A DNA stretch of 64,000 bases from Streptomyces showdoensis (lineage in GTDB: Bacteria; Actinomycetota; Actinomycetes; Streptomycetales; Streptomycetaceae), in NCBI RefSeq assembly GCF_039535475.1, contig NZ_BAAAXG010000026.1, forward strand, positions 1,488,001 to 1,552,000, read 5' to 3'. Position 1 is the first letter of the stretch. Every line of letters begins with the position of its first letter. The position numbers were made by a program, and so were the translations under genes. Positions 40,200 through 49,378 of the stretch are shown piece by piece. Below the pieces are notes generated by a model, which did not search any database, was not told the DNA's origin, and worked only from the letters and a program-made list of their open reading frames with translations.

Positions 40200-42362
40200 T
40201 CACTTCTTGCTGGTCAGGTCGTAGAAGGTGGTGCCGTCCACGGTCGTCTTCTCGAAGGTGGACTCGACCCAGGAGCTGATCTCGCTGCTTCCGCCACCGC
40301 CGGGTCCGCCGCCCATGCCGCCGCCGGACGAGAGGAAGTAGTGGATCCTCCCCTCGGCCACGTACCGCTTGAACTGCGCGAGCGTCGGCGACGGGTCGCT
40401 GCCGTTGAAGCCGCCGATCGCCATCACCGGCTTCTCCGTGGCGAGCTGGTAGCTGGCCGCGTTCTGGGCGCCGATGGCGGCAGCGACCCAGGTGTACGCG
40501 TCGGCGTCGGCGAGCAGCTTGCTCTTGGCCTCGGCACCGACGCTGGCACCGTTCAGGAGCCCGCCGGCGCCGCCGGGACGGGCGTTCTCGCCGGAGGTCG
40601 AGGGCGCCTGCCCGCCGCCCGGGAACTGCCCACCCCCCGGAAACTGCCCACCCCCCGGGAACTGCCCACCCCCCGGGAACTGCCCACCGCCGGGGAACTG
40701 CCCACCGCCGGGGAACCGGCCTTGGCCCATCCCCTGACCGCCATGCCCCTCCCCGAACAGCATCCGGCCCCCGCCCATCCCTCCGCCGCGCATCCCGCCC
40801 GGCCCGGCCATGCCCGCCGGACCCGCCGTCACGATCGAGCCCTGGTGCCCGTCCGCCAGCGTGGCGAGGGTGTACGCGAAGGGCCCCGCGAGACCGGCCG
40901 CGAGGCCGAGGCCCGCCGCCGCCAGGCCCGTCCGCCGGGCGCCGCTCGTCATCCGCCCCGCGAGCACCAGCCCCAGCGCCGCCGCGCAGCCCGCGACGAG
41001 CACCGCCCAGCGCAGCCACGGCAGCCAGTCCGGCGTCCGGCCGAGCAGCACCCATGCCCACACCGCCGTCACCGCGACGGAGGCCGCGAGGGCCGCCGAG
41101 GCGAGGAACCGCGTCCGCTCCTCCCACAGCACCGCCACGCCCATGCCGATCAGGGCGGCGAGGTACGGGGCCATCGCCACCGTGTAGTACTCGTGGAAGA
41201 TGCCGGCCATGAAGCTGAAGACGCCCGTCGTCACCAGCAGCGAACCGCCCCACACCAGGAACGCCGAGCGGGCCGTGTCCGTCCGCGAGGCCCGCCAGGT
41301 CACCACGAGACCGGCGATGAGCAGCAGCAGCGCGGCCGGGAGCAGCCAGGAGATCTGGCCGCCGACCTGCTCGTCGAACATCCGGCCCAGACCGGTCTCG
41401 CCCCAGCCGCCACCGCCACGGCCGCCGCCCCGCCCGGGCAGCTCCATCCCGGCCGGTAGGTCCACGCCCGCCGGCAGCTCCATGGACGCGCCGCCCCCGC
41501 GCGCACCGCCGCCGCCCACGCTGCCGACCTCGTCGCCGTTGAGCCGGCCGAGGCCGTTGTAGCCGAAGGTCAGCTCCAGGAAGCTGTTGTTCTGCGAGCC
41601 GCCGACGTACGGGCGGGAGGACGCCGGCCACAGTTCGACCAGGGCCACCCACCAGCCCGCCGACACGAGCATCGCGAGCCCGCCGAGGCCGAGCCGCCCG
41701 AACCGGCGCCCGATCCCGCCCGGCGCGCACACCACGTACACGAGCGCGAGCACCGGCAGGATCAGGAAGGCCTGCAGGGTCTTGGCGAGGAACGCGAAGC
41801 CGAGCGCGACGCCCGCCCACACCAGCCAGCGCGCCGCGCCCTCGTCGAGCTCCAGGGCGCGCAGCACGCAGTAGACGGCGACGGTCATCAGCAGCGCCAG
41901 CAGCGCGTCCGGGTTGTTGAAGCGGAACATCAGCGCGGCGACCGGGGTGAGCGCGAGCACCGCGCCCGCGATCAGGCCCGCGCCCGCGCCGAAACGGCGC
42001 CGGACGGCCGCGTACAGGACGCCGACCGTGGCCACCCCCATCAGCACCTCGGGCAGCAGGATCTGCCAGGAGCCGAGACCGAAGAGGCGGACGGACAGGG
42101 CCATCGGCCACAGGGCGGCCGGCGGCTTGTCGACGGTGATGGCGTTGGCCGCGTCGAGCGAGCCGAAGAAGAAGGCCTTCCAGCTCTCGCTGCCGGCCTG
42201 CACGGCGGCGGAGTAGAAGGAGTTGGCGTAGCCGCTGGCGCCGAGGTTCCAGAGGTAGAGCACCGCGGTGACGAGCAGCAGGCCGAGGAAGGCGGGACGC
42301 ACCCAGGGGGCGTCCTCGGGTCGGCCGCGCCACACCCGCTGCGGTCGGATCAGGGAGTTCAT
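40200..42362 (-). CDS. GT39-type (ArnT/PMT-like) membrane glycosyltransferase
   Basis: A 720-residue multi-pass glycosyltransferase with the GT-C fold: N-terminal YLWNLGASGYANSFYSAAVQ (the acidic catalytic loop is replaced by GYAN-S, typical for this actinobacterial group), ITVDKPPAALWPMAL and RFNNPDALLALL. About 12 helices, then an extracytoplasmic C-terminal domain. Two low-complexity insertions: Gly/Arg-rich near residues 280-315 and about seven GGGQFP repeats near 545-590. ATG 42362 overlaps the upstream GT2 gene stop by 4 bp (ATGA). Likely transfers sugar from a polyprenyl phosphate made by GT2. Confidence 0.85.
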   Translation of the reverse strand: MNSLIRPQRVWRGRPEDAPWVRPAFLGLLLVTAVLYLWNLGASGYANSFYSAAVQAGSESWKAFFFGSLDAANAITVDKPPAALWPMALSVRLFGLGSWQILLPEVLMGVATVGVLYAAVRRRFGAGAGLIAGAVLALTPVAALMFRFNNPDALLALLMTVAVYCVLRALELDEGAARWLVWAGVALGFAFLAKTLQAFLILPVLALVYVVCAPGGIGRRFGRLGLGGLAMLVSAGWWVALVELWPASSRPYVGGSQNNSFLELTFGYNGLGRLNGDEVGSVGGGGARGGGASMELPAGVDLPAGMELPGRGGGRGGGGWGETGLGRMFDEQVGGQISWLLPAALLLLIAGLVVTWRASRTDTARSAFLVWGGSLLVTTGVFSFMAGIFHEYYTVAMAPYLAALIGMGVAVLWEERTRFLASAALAASVAVTAVWAWVLLGRTPDWLPWLRWAVLVAGCAAALGLVLAGRMTSGARRTGLAAAGLGLAAGLAGPFAYTLATLADGHQGSIVTAGPAGMAGPGGMRGGGMGGGRMLFGEGHGGQGMGQGRFPGGGQFPGGGQFPGGGQFPGGGQFPGGGQFPGGGQAPSTSGENARPGGAGGLLNGASVGAEAKSKLLADADAYTWVAAAIGAQNAASYQLATEKPVMAIGGFNGSDPSPTLAQFKRYVAEGRIHYFLSSGGGMGGGPGGGGSSEISSWVESTFEKTTVDGTTFYDLTSKK
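40608..40717 (-). repeat. 18-bp tandem repeat coding GGGQFP
   Basis: About six units of consensus AACTGCCCACCCCCCGGG on the plus strand, in frame in the GT39 gene. Early units have small third-position differences. Confidence 0.85.
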
Positions 42363-43621
42363 CAGCTGGTCGTCCTAGTCAGGGAGCGCTCCGGGAAGAC
42401 CCAGAGCCGGAAGAGGAGGAAGCGCACGACGGTCGCGGCGAGGTTGGCGACGATCAGTACGGCGAGTTCGGTCGAGTGCGCCGGATCGCCCGTCGCCGCG
42501 CCCAGCGCGGCGAGGGAGCCGCTGGTCAGGGCGAGGCCGATGCCGAAGACGACGAGCCCCTGCGCCTGGTGCCGGGCGGCCCGCTCCCGGCCCCGCACGC
42601 CGAAGGTGAGCCGCCGGTTGGCGGCCGTGTTGGCGACGGCGGAGACAAGGAGGGCCCCTGCGTTGGCGAGTTGGGGGCCGACGCCGAGCCGGAAGAGGGA
42701 GTAGAGGGCCAGGTAGAAGAGCGTCGACAGCGCCCCGACCACGCAGAATCCGACCAGCTGGCGGGCCAGGCCGCCCGGGACGCCGGACAGTTCGCGGTCG
42801 CGCGGGTCGTCGCCGAAGGGCCGGGCCAGCCGGTCCAGCGGCAGCGAACCGGTCGCGAGCGCCCGCCCCACCCGCCACACGCCCCTCAGGTCGTCGGTGG
42901 CCGTCCGCACGATGTGGACGGTCGACTCGGGGTCGTCGACCCAGTCGACCGGCACCTCGTGGATGCGCAGCCCGGCCCGCTCGGCGAGCACCAGCATCTC
43001 GGTGTCGAAGAACCAGCCGGTGTCCTCGACCATCGGCAGCAGCCGCTCGGCGACCTCCCGCCGGATCGCCTTGAAGCCGCACTGCGCGTCGGAGAAGCGG
43101 GCGGCGAGCGAGCCGCGCAGGATCAGGTTGTAGGCGCGGGAGATGAACTCCCGCTTCGGTCCGCGCACCACGCGCGAGGACCGGGCGAGCCGCGAGCCGA
43201 TCGCGAGGTCGGAGTGACCGGAGATGAGCGGCGCGACGAGCGGCAGCAGGGCGTTGAGGTCGGTGGACAGGTCCACGTCCATGTACGCGAGGACCGGCGC
43301 CTCGGACGCCGACCAGACGGTCCGCAGCGCGCGCCCGCGCCCCTTCTGTTCCAGCCGTACGGAACGTACGCCGGGCAGCCGGGCGGCCAGCGAACGCGCC
43401 ACCTCCGGCGTGGAGTCGGTGGAGGCGTTGTCGGCGACGGTGATGCGGAAGTCGTACGGGAAGGTGCGGGAGAGGTGCTCGTGGAGCCGCAGCACGCAGG
43501 GCTCCAGGTCCTTCTCCTCGTCGAACACGGGGATCACCACGTCGAGGACGGGCCGGCCGGCCGCGCCGACGGGGAGGTGCTCCCGGGCGGGAAGGGTTTC
43601 GGCGGACGGTGACATCTGCAT
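42362..43621 (-). CDS. GT2 glycosyltransferase fused to GtrA
   Basis: A 419-residue fusion. The N-terminal GT2 domain (residues 25-265) resembles polyprenyl-phosphate sugar synthases: DVVIPVFDEEKDLEPCVLRL, ADNASTDSTPEVA, YMDVDLSTD (metal DxD), and SDAQCGFKAIRREVAERLLP. The C-terminal GtrA domain has four helices (LVGFCVVGALSTLFYLALYS, NAGALLVSAVANTAANRRLT). ATG 43621 is chosen over 43615. With the coupled GT39 gene it forms a two-step lipid-linked glycosylation pair. Confidence 0.87.
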   Translation of the reverse strand: MQMSPSAETLPAREHLPVGAAGRPVLDVVIPVFDEEKDLEPCVLRLHEHLSRTFPYDFRITVADNASTDSTPEVARSLAARLPGVRSVRLEQKGRGRALRTVWSASEAPVLAYMDVDLSTDLNALLPLVAPLISGHSDLAIGSRLARSSRVVRGPKREFISRAYNLILRGSLAARFSDAQCGFKAIRREVAERLLPMVEDTGWFFDTEMLVLAERAGLRIHEVPVDWVDDPESTVHIVRTATDDLRGVWRVGRALATGSLPLDRLARPFGDDPRDRELSGVPGGLARQLVGFCVVGALSTLFYLALYSLFRLGVGPQLANAGALLVSAVANTAANRRLTFGVRGRERAARHQAQGLVVFGIGLALTSGSLAALGAATGDPAHSTELAVLIVANLAATVVRFLLFRLWVFPERSLTRTTS

Positions 43622-43730
43622 GCCCCGACCCTCGCCAGGGCCGCTGTCACGGCGGTGTGGTGGAGCTGTGGTGCGGCTGTGAGTCGGGGAGGACGGGAGG
43701 TACGGGAGCCGCCCCGGCCCCTCCCCCTCG

Positions 43731-45269
43731 TCAGAGCTGCTTCGGCAGCCTGACCGCGAACCGCGTCCGCCCCGGCCCGCTGTCGACGTGCACCTCGCCG
43801 CCGTGGGCGAGGGTGACCGCCCGGACGATGGCGAGGCCGAGCCCGGTGCTGCCGGCGTGCCGGGAGCGGGAGGCGTCGCCGCGGGCGAAGCGCTCGAAGA
43901 CGGACGGCAGCAACTCCGGAGCGATGCCCGGCCCGTCGTCCTCGACCTCGACGACCACATGGGCCGGGCCGGTCCGCAGCCGCGCGGTGACGGTGGTGCC
44001 GGGCGGGGTGTGCGTACGGGCGTTGGCGAGGAGGTTGACGAGCACCTGGTGGAGCCGCGCGCCGTCGGCGGGGATCCGCACCGCCGCGGTGGGCTCGGCG
44101 TCGGGGAAGTCGAGGCGCCAGTGGTGCTCGGGCCCGGCGGCGCGGGCGTCGGAGACGGCGTCCACGACCAGCAGGGCGAGATCGGTGCTCTCGTACGAGA
44201 GCGGGCGTCCGGAGTCCAGCCGGGCGAGCAGCAGCAGGTCCTCGACCAGGCCCGTCATCCGGGTGGCCTCGGACTCGATCCGGCCGAGGGCGTGCCGGGT
44301 GTCGGGTCCGCACTCCTCGCGCCCGCGCCGGGTCAGCTCGGCGTACCCCCGGATCGAGGCCAGCGGGGTGCGCAGCTCGTGGCTGGCGTCGGCGACGAAC
44401 TGGCGGACCCGCGTCTCGCTCCGCTGGCGCGCGTCGAGCGCCGAATGGACGTGGTCCAGCATCCGGTTGATGGCCGCGCCCACCTGCCCCACCTCGGTCC
44501 GCGGGTCGGCCTGCGCCTCCGGCACCCGGTGGTCCAGGGCCACCTCGCCGCTGTGCAGCGGCAGCCGGGACACCTGCGCCGCGGTCGTGGCGACCCGCCG
44601 GAGGGGCCGCAGGGCGACCCGTACGAGCACGGTCCCGGCGAGCGAGGCGGCGACGAGCCCGGCGCCGGTGACGCTCAGCTCGACGACGATCAGCGTCGAC
44701 AGGGCGTCCTGGACCTCGGAGAGCGGTATCCCTATGAGGTAGTCGCCGTTCTTGCCGGCGGCGTACCGCACCCGGTAGTCGCCGAGGCCGCCGGGCAGCG
44801 ACACGGTGTGCGGGGCGTCGTCACGGGGCACGGCCGCGAGGGCGGCGGACTGGGCGGCGCTCAGCTCCCGCTTCTCGTAGTGCCGCCCGTACACGCCGTC
44901 CTCCGGCGGTACGGAGACGCTCGCCTCGGTCAGCTCCCCGTCCACCACCCGCGCACCGACCGTCCCGAGCGGGGCGCCGGGCCCGATGATGAAGCCCAGC
45001 GGGGCCTCGAAGCCGTCCGGCGAGGGCACGGCGGCCGACGGCGGCGGCCCGGCCGCCCGGTTGGCGACCTCCTGGAGGCGGGTGTCCGCCTGGTCGAAGA
45101 GGTAGGACCGGAAGGCGATCGTCGTCACCGTGCCGATGACCGCGCACACGACGGCGATCAGCGCGACGGCGGAGACGACCAGCCGGGTCCGCAGCGACCA
45201 GGGTCCCCGGGACACCCGGGGAGCCCGAGAACCCCGAGGCCCCTGGGGAGCCCGGGAACGGATGCGCAC
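43731..45269 (-). CDS. Sensor histidine kinase
   Basis: A 512-residue membrane kinase: cytoplasmic basic N-tail, TM1 (VVSAVALIAVVCAVIGTVTT), extracytoplasmic sensor of about 130 residues, TM2, HAMP (PLRRVATTAAQVSRLPL), HisKA with phospho-His in SHELRTPLASIRG, and HATPase_c (NLLANARTHT, DDGPGI, GSTGLGLAIV). GTG start 45269 lies 6 bp after the response regulator. Downstream glycosyltransferases may be its targets. Confidence 0.92.
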   Translation of the reverse strand: MRIRSRAPQGPRGSRAPRVSRGPWSLRTRLVVSAVALIAVVCAVIGTVTTIAFRSYLFDQADTRLQEVANRAAGPPPSAAVPSPDGFEAPLGFIIGPGAPLGTVGARVVDGELTEASVSVPPEDGVYGRHYEKRELSAAQSAALAAVPRDDAPHTVSLPGGLGDYRVRYAAGKNGDYLIGIPLSEVQDALSTLIVVELSVTGAGLVAASLAGTVLVRVALRPLRRVATTAAQVSRLPLHSGEVALDHRVPEAQADPRTEVGQVGAAINRMLDHVHSALDARQRSETRVRQFVADASHELRTPLASIRGYAELTRRGREECGPDTRHALGRIESEATRMTGLVEDLLLLARLDSGRPLSYESTDLALLVVDAVSDARAAGPEHHWRLDFPDAEPTAAVRIPADGARLHQVLVNLLANARTHTPPGTTVTARLRTGPAHVVVEVEDDGPGIAPELLPSVFERFARGDASRSRHAGSTGLGLAIVRAVTLAHGGEVHVDSGPGRTRFAVRLPKQL

Positions 45270-45275
45270 GGCGGA

Positions 45276-46013
45276 CTACTCGCCGGGCTTGATGAGGTAG
45301 CCGGCCCCCCGCCGGGTGTGGATCATCGGGCTGCGCCCGGCGTCCAGCTTGCGCCGCAGGTAGGAGATGTAGAGCTCGACCACGTTGGCCTGGCCGCCGA
45401 AGTCGTACGACCACACGCGGTCCAGGATCTGCGCCTTGCTGAGCACCCGGCGCGGGTTGCGCATCAGGTAGCGCAGCAGCTCGAACTCGGTCGCGGTGAG
45501 GTGGACGGACTCGCCGCCCCGGGTGACCTCGTGGCTGTCCTCGTCCAGGGTGAGGTCGCCGACGGTGAGCAGCGACTCGCTGCGCGCCTGGGCGGCCCCG
45601 GAACGGCGGATCAGCCCGCGCAGCCGGGCGACGACCTCCTCCAGGCTGAACGGCTTGGTGACGTAGTCGTCGCCGCCCGCGGTGAGCCCGGCGATCCGGT
45701 CCTCGACGGCGTCCTTCGCGGTGAGGAACAGCACCGGCACCTCGGGCAGCTCGCGCCGCAGCCGCCCCAGGACGGCGAGCCCGTCCATGTCGGGCAGCAT
45801 CATGTCGAGCACGACGACGTCGGGCCGGAACTCCCGCGCGATCCGCAGGGCCCCGGCCCCGTCGCCCGCGCTGTGCACCTGCCAGCCCTCGTAGCGCAGG
45901 GCCATCGAGAGCAGCTCGGCGAGCGAGGCCTCGTCGTCGACGACGAGCACGCGGACGGCGGTGCCGTCGGGCCGGAGCAGATCGGTTCGCGAACGGGGAG
46001 TGGTCGCAGTCAT
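45276..46013 (-). CDS. OmpR-family response regulator
   Basis: A 245-residue regulator: receiver (VLVVDDEASLAELLSMALRY, phospho-Asp in DVVVLDMMLPDMDG, Thr/Lys LFLTAKD and YVTKPF) and OmpR winged helix (LTATEFELLRYLMRNPRRVL, SYDFGGQANVVELYISYLRR, GAGYLIKPGE). Start ATG 46013 is chosen because the receiver starts normally. Two 11-bp direct repeats upstream are its likely binding site. Confidence 0.92.
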   Translation of the reverse strand: MTATTPRSRTDLLRPDGTAVRVLVVDDEASLAELLSMALRYEGWQVHSAGDGAGALRIAREFRPDVVVLDMMLPDMDGLAVLGRLRRELPEVPVLFLTAKDAVEDRIAGLTAGGDDYVTKPFSLEEVVARLRGLIRRSGAAQARSESLLTVGDLTLDEDSHEVTRGGESVHLTATEFELLRYLMRNPRRVLSKAQILDRVWSYDFGGQANVVELYISYLRRKLDAGRSPMIHTRRGAGYLIKPGE

Positions 46014-46053
46014 GGGAACACGGTGTCCGCCGCTACTGAGACCGTTCTTTCGC

Positions 46054-46075
46054 TTCCCTGTGAAATTCCTGAGAA
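46054..46075. promoter_or_regulatory. Tandem 11-bp OmpR-type box
   Basis: TTCCCTGTGAA followed directly by ATTCCTGAGAA, about 40-60 bp before the response regulator start; 11-bp phasing fits two OmpR-type monomers in tandem. Confidence 0.6.
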
Positions 46076-46106
46076 TGCCCTGGGCGCGCACGCTGCGCCG
46101 GAGGGC

Positions 46107-47096
46107 CTACGGGACGGGCGGCAGCCCGAACAGCCGGGCCCCGTTGTCGTGGCAGACCGCCCGCAGCCAGTCGTCGCCGAGCCCGAGCCGTTCGAGGGCG
46201 TGGAGCTGGTGGACGTACGGGTAGGGGATGTTCGGGAAGTCGGTCCCGAGCAGGATCCGGTCGCCGAGCCCCTGGAGCCGCTTGAGCCCGTCCTCGGGGA
46301 AGGGCGCGAGGCGTTCGCTGAAGTCGGTGAAGGCCATGGTGGTGTCGAGGTGGACGCCCTCGTAGCGCTCGGCGAGGCCGAGGAAGTCCGCGTACTCGGG
46401 CATGCCCATGTGGGCGACGATCAGCCGCAGCCGGGGGTGGCGGGCGAGCAGCCGGCCGACCGGTCCGGGCCCGGTGAAGGCTCCGGGGGCGGGACCGGAG
46501 CCGCAGTGCATGACGACGGGCGTCCTGGCCTCGGCGACCGTCCCCCACACCTCGTCCAGCAGCTCGTCGTTCGGATCGAACCCGCCCACCTGCACGTGCA
46601 CCTTGAGGACCCGGGCCCCGCGGTCGAGCGCGGCGCGGACGTAGCCGGGGGCGCCGGGCTCGGGGAAGAGGGTGGCGGTGTGCAGGCAGTCGGGGGTGCG
46701 GCGGGCGAAGTCGTCGGCCCAGTCGTTGAGCCAGGCGGCCATGCCGGCCTTGTGCGGGTAGAGCATCGAGGTGAAGGCGCGCACCCCGAACTCGCGCAGC
46801 AGCGCGACCCGGCGGTCCTCCTCCTCGCGGTAGGTGATGGGCCACTCGACGCCGGTCAGGGGCCCGGCGGAGTCGAAGTAGGCCCACACCTTGTCGAGGA
46901 CGTTCCGCGGCATGAAGTGGGTGTGGACGTCGACGAGCCCCGGCAGCCCGAGCCGCCCGGCCCAGGCCCGGACCTCACGGCCCTCAGGACCGACGCGGCC
47001 GTCGCGCCCGTCGCGGCCATCGCGGCGTTCGCTGCCCTCGCTGCCCTCGCTGCCCCCGGCGGAGTGCGGCGGCAGATCAGTCCCGGTCGCGGTCAA
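46107..47096 (-). CDS. Amidohydrolase-2 family metal-dependent hydrolase
   Basis: A 329-residue TIM-barrel hydrolase: metal ligands HTH in LVDVHTHFMP, VVMHCGSG, IVAHMGMPEYADF and GTDFPNIPYPY. Start TTG 47096 overlaps the upstream gene stop by 20 bp. Residues 14-35 are a GSEGSE/RDGRDG repeat. Substrate unknown; relatives include decarboxylases of aromatic acids. Confidence 0.8.
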   Translation of the reverse strand: MTATGTDLPPHSAGGSEGSEGSERRDGRDGRDGRVGPEGREVRAWAGRLGLPGLVDVHTHFMPRNVLDKVWAYFDSAGPLTGVEWPITYREEEDRRVALLREFGVRAFTSMLYPHKAGMAAWLNDWADDFARRTPDCLHTATLFPEPGAPGYVRAALDRGARVLKVHVQVGGFDPNDELLDEVWGTVAEARTPVVMHCGSGPAPGAFTGPGPVGRLLARHPRLRLIVAHMGMPEYADFLGLAERYEGVHLDTTMAFTDFSERLAPFPEDGLKRLQGLGDRILLGTDFPNIPYPYVHQLHALERLGLGDDWLRAVCHDNGARLFGLPPVP

Positions 47097-47418
47097 AGCC
47101 GTACGTCCTCTCCACCTTGCCGATGTGGACGCGGTAGCTGTCGTACCACTCCGCCCGCCCGCGCCGCTTCGCCTCCAGGTGCTCGGGGTGGTGCTGCCAG
47201 GCGGTGAGCCCTTCGAGGTCGCGGAAGTAGGCGACGGTGATGCCGATGCCGCCGGGGGTGCCCGCGGACTCGTAGCCGAGGAAGCCGGGGATGTCCCGGA
47301 CCAGCGCGTGGAGGGTGGCGGCGGTCTCGGCGTAGCCCTCGGGGGCGTCGGGCCTGATCGCGGTGAAGACAGCGGTGTAGTAAGGCGGTTCGAAGCCGCC
47401 GACGAGGCTCTGGGTCAT
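47077..47418 (-). CDS. Antibiotic biosynthesis monooxygenase (ABM) domain protein
   Basis: A 113-residue ABM/heme-oxygenase-like small barrel: YYTAVFTAIRPDAPEGYAET, IPGFLGYESAGTPGGIGITV, YFRDLEGLTAWQHHPEHLEA. ATG 47418. Coupled to the downstream amidohydrolase. Exact chemistry unknown. Confidence 0.8.
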   Translation of the reverse strand: MTQSLVGGFEPPYYTAVFTAIRPDAPEGYAETAATLHALVRDIPGFLGYESAGTPGGIGITVAYFRDLEGLTAWQHHPEHLEAKRRGRAEWYDSYRVHIGKVERTYGFDRDRD

Positions 47419-47512
47419 GTGATCACCCTGGTCCGGGGTCCTCGCCCCTGTCCATGGATGCCCCCCGAAGGGATCCAAGTCTTTACGCTCCCCCGTCTGC
47501 CCCTCCCTTCCC

Positions 47513-48376
47513 TCAGAACAACTGCTCCTGCCCGTCCCCGAACCCGAGGGGAACGGAGACGGGAAGCCCGGCCGGAGCGCTCTCGATCCCCCACCCGCTC
47601 AGCAGCCGGGTGTCGAGGGCGAGGTGCCGACCGTCCCGGTCGAGGAGGTGGAGGTCGGGCCCGGCGGCGGCGAGCAGCCGCCCGGCGACGACCCCGTCGG
47701 GGACGAGCTCGACGACGCTCGCGTCGAGCGGCGGCAGCCCGTCGAGCCGGAACGCCGCCACGTGGTCGTGCACCTCGCACTCCAGCCGCTCCAGCGTCTC
47801 GGCCCAGGCGCCGACGCCGACGGCGCGCGCGTACAGCTCGGCGACCTCCCCCTCCCGCTCCGCGGCGGGCGGGAGGGCGGTGCGGACGGCGCGCTTGCGG
47901 GCGTACGGGATGCGGTCGGGCACGGCGAGCGCGTGCCGCAGCACCTCCTCGGTCCGGCGCGCGGCCATCAGCGGCCCTCGTCCGAGCCAGCTGAAGGCGA
48001 CCGCCCCCTGCTCCAGGAGCCGCGCGTCCCCGCGCTCCTCGCGGGTGATGCCCACCTTGACGAGTCCGGGCCCGAACCAGGCGAGGTAGACGCGGTACGG
48101 GCGGGGGTCGTCGAGGAGGGTGTCGGCGGCGACGGAGTGCGCGCGGTCGAGCCGGGCGCACTCGGCGCACCGTCCCCCGGTGCTCCGCCCGCCGACGAGG
48201 GCGCCCAGCGGGCAGACGTTCCCGCGCGCCCCGGGACACCGCCGCTCGCCGACCGCACGGAACCCGATGACCCGCCCGTACCCGAGCGCGCTGACCCGGC
48301 TCCCCGCGCGCCCGCCGTCCCAGCGCAGCCCGGGGACGCCGTCCCGCCAGGACACTCCGGCACTCCGCCACACCAT
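47513..48376 (-). CDS. DUF2797 domain protein
   Basis: A 287-residue protein with DUF2797 hallmarks: Cys-rich region (GARGNVCPLG, CAECARLDRAHSVAADTL) and YLAWFGPGLVKVGITREERG, resembling a GIY-YIG-like core. Function unknown. ATG 48376 chosen because the family begins there. Confidence 0.75.
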   Translation of the reverse strand: MVWRSAGVSWRDGVPGLRWDGGRAGSRVSALGYGRVIGFRAVGERRCPGARGNVCPLGALVGGRSTGGRCAECARLDRAHSVAADTLLDDPRPYRVYLAWFGPGLVKVGITREERGDARLLEQGAVAFSWLGRGPLMAARRTEEVLRHALAVPDRIPYARKRAVRTALPPAAEREGEVAELYARAVGVGAWAETLERLECEVHDHVAAFRLDGLPPLDASVVELVPDGVVAGRLLAAAGPDLHLLDRDGRHLALDTRLLSGWGIESAPAGLPVSVPLGFGDGQEQLF

Positions 48377-48422
48377 GGGACCAGTCTGATCGACACCACT
48401 GACAGACGAGGGGTCAGGCTCG

Positions 48423-49241
48423 TCAGGGCAGCAGATAGAGCAGCCCCTCGTCCCCGCCCTCTCCCCCGTCTCCTCCCGCGTGCCGCATGCACCCGCGCTC
48501 GACGAGCATGCGGACGCAGTCGCGGACCCGGTCGGAGGGGAGCCCGGTGAGCCGGGCGACCTCCTCCAGGCGGTAGCGGACCCCGCCGCGCACGAGCTCG
48601 GGGGCGAGGCAGGCGGCGACGGCCCGGACGTCGGCGTCGAGCACGACGTTCCGCTCGTACCAGGAGGCGAGGAGGTCCTGCGGGGTGAGGGCGGGGCCGG
48701 CGTACGCACCGGGCTGCGGCTCGGCGTACGGGTCGGCGTAAGGATCCGCGTACGGCTCGGGGAGGGCCCGCTGGACGGGGACGGCGAGCAGGTCGGCGGC
48801 CTCGGCGAGCCGGGTGAGGCTCCGGTCGTCGAGCTCGTCCGCCTCCAGCCGGACGACCTCGTCGCGCACGGGCGACGGGACCACGAACGCGCCGGGCACG
48901 GGGGAGGGTTCGAGGCCGTAGGCGCCGTGGCGCTGCACGGCGCAGACGACTTCGGCGATCCAGGCCCGGAAGGGGCCGACGCGGGCCGCGGTGGAGGCGG
49001 CGACGAGCTGGACGAGCCCTTCGAGGTTGACCATCCGTTCGCCGAGGGTCGCCTGCATGGCCTTGCCGACGTGGGCGCGGAGGGCTTTGCGCACGTCGCC
49101 GTGCCCGAGCGCTCCGGCCACGTCCGCGGCGGGGAACCAGTGCGTCCCGTCGGCCAGGGTGAGCCGGCGCAGCCGGATGCCGGTGGCGGCAAAAACGAAG
49201 TCGTCGATGTCAATGGCGTCGGCGTTGACGTGGGCGTTCAT
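48423..49241 (-). CDS. Bro-N (antirepressor-like) domain protein
   Basis: A 272-residue protein with an N-terminal Bro-N domain (LRRLTLADGTHWFPAADVAG, ALGHGDVRKALRAHV, GERMVNLEGLVQLVAASTAA, FRAWIAEVV), common in phage antirepressors, and a C-terminal winged-helix-like part (YRLEEVARLTGLPSDRVRDC). A DPYADPYAEPQP repeat lies between. GGAGGTG lies upstream of the ATG. It is outside the integrated element. Confidence 0.78.
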   Translation of the reverse strand: MNAHVNADAIDIDDFVFAATGIRLRRLTLADGTHWFPAADVAGALGHGDVRKALRAHVGKAMQATLGERMVNLEGLVQLVAASTAARVGPFRAWIAEVVCAVQRHGAYGLEPSPVPGAFVVPSPVRDEVVRLEADELDDRSLTRLAEAADLLAVPVQRALPEPYADPYADPYAEPQPGAYAGPALTPQDLLASWYERNVVLDADVRAVAACLAPELVRGGVRYRLEEVARLTGLPSDRVRDCVRMLVERGCMRHAGGDGGEGGDEGLLYLLP

Positions 49242-49378
49242 CGAACATCACCTCCACCTGCAAGCTAGGCCGAGGGCATATTCAACTGACATGGAAATCA
49301 GCCCGGTTCACCCAAACGTGTGGGAATCAGGACCTTCCCCCCGCCGACCGGAACCGGAACCGGCTCGACGCCCCTCCT

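Noticed and set aside
43788..47207. 1139-residue plus-strand frame
   Set aside because: Antisense to histidine kinase, response regulator and amidohydrolase genes; long antisense frames are expected at this GC content.
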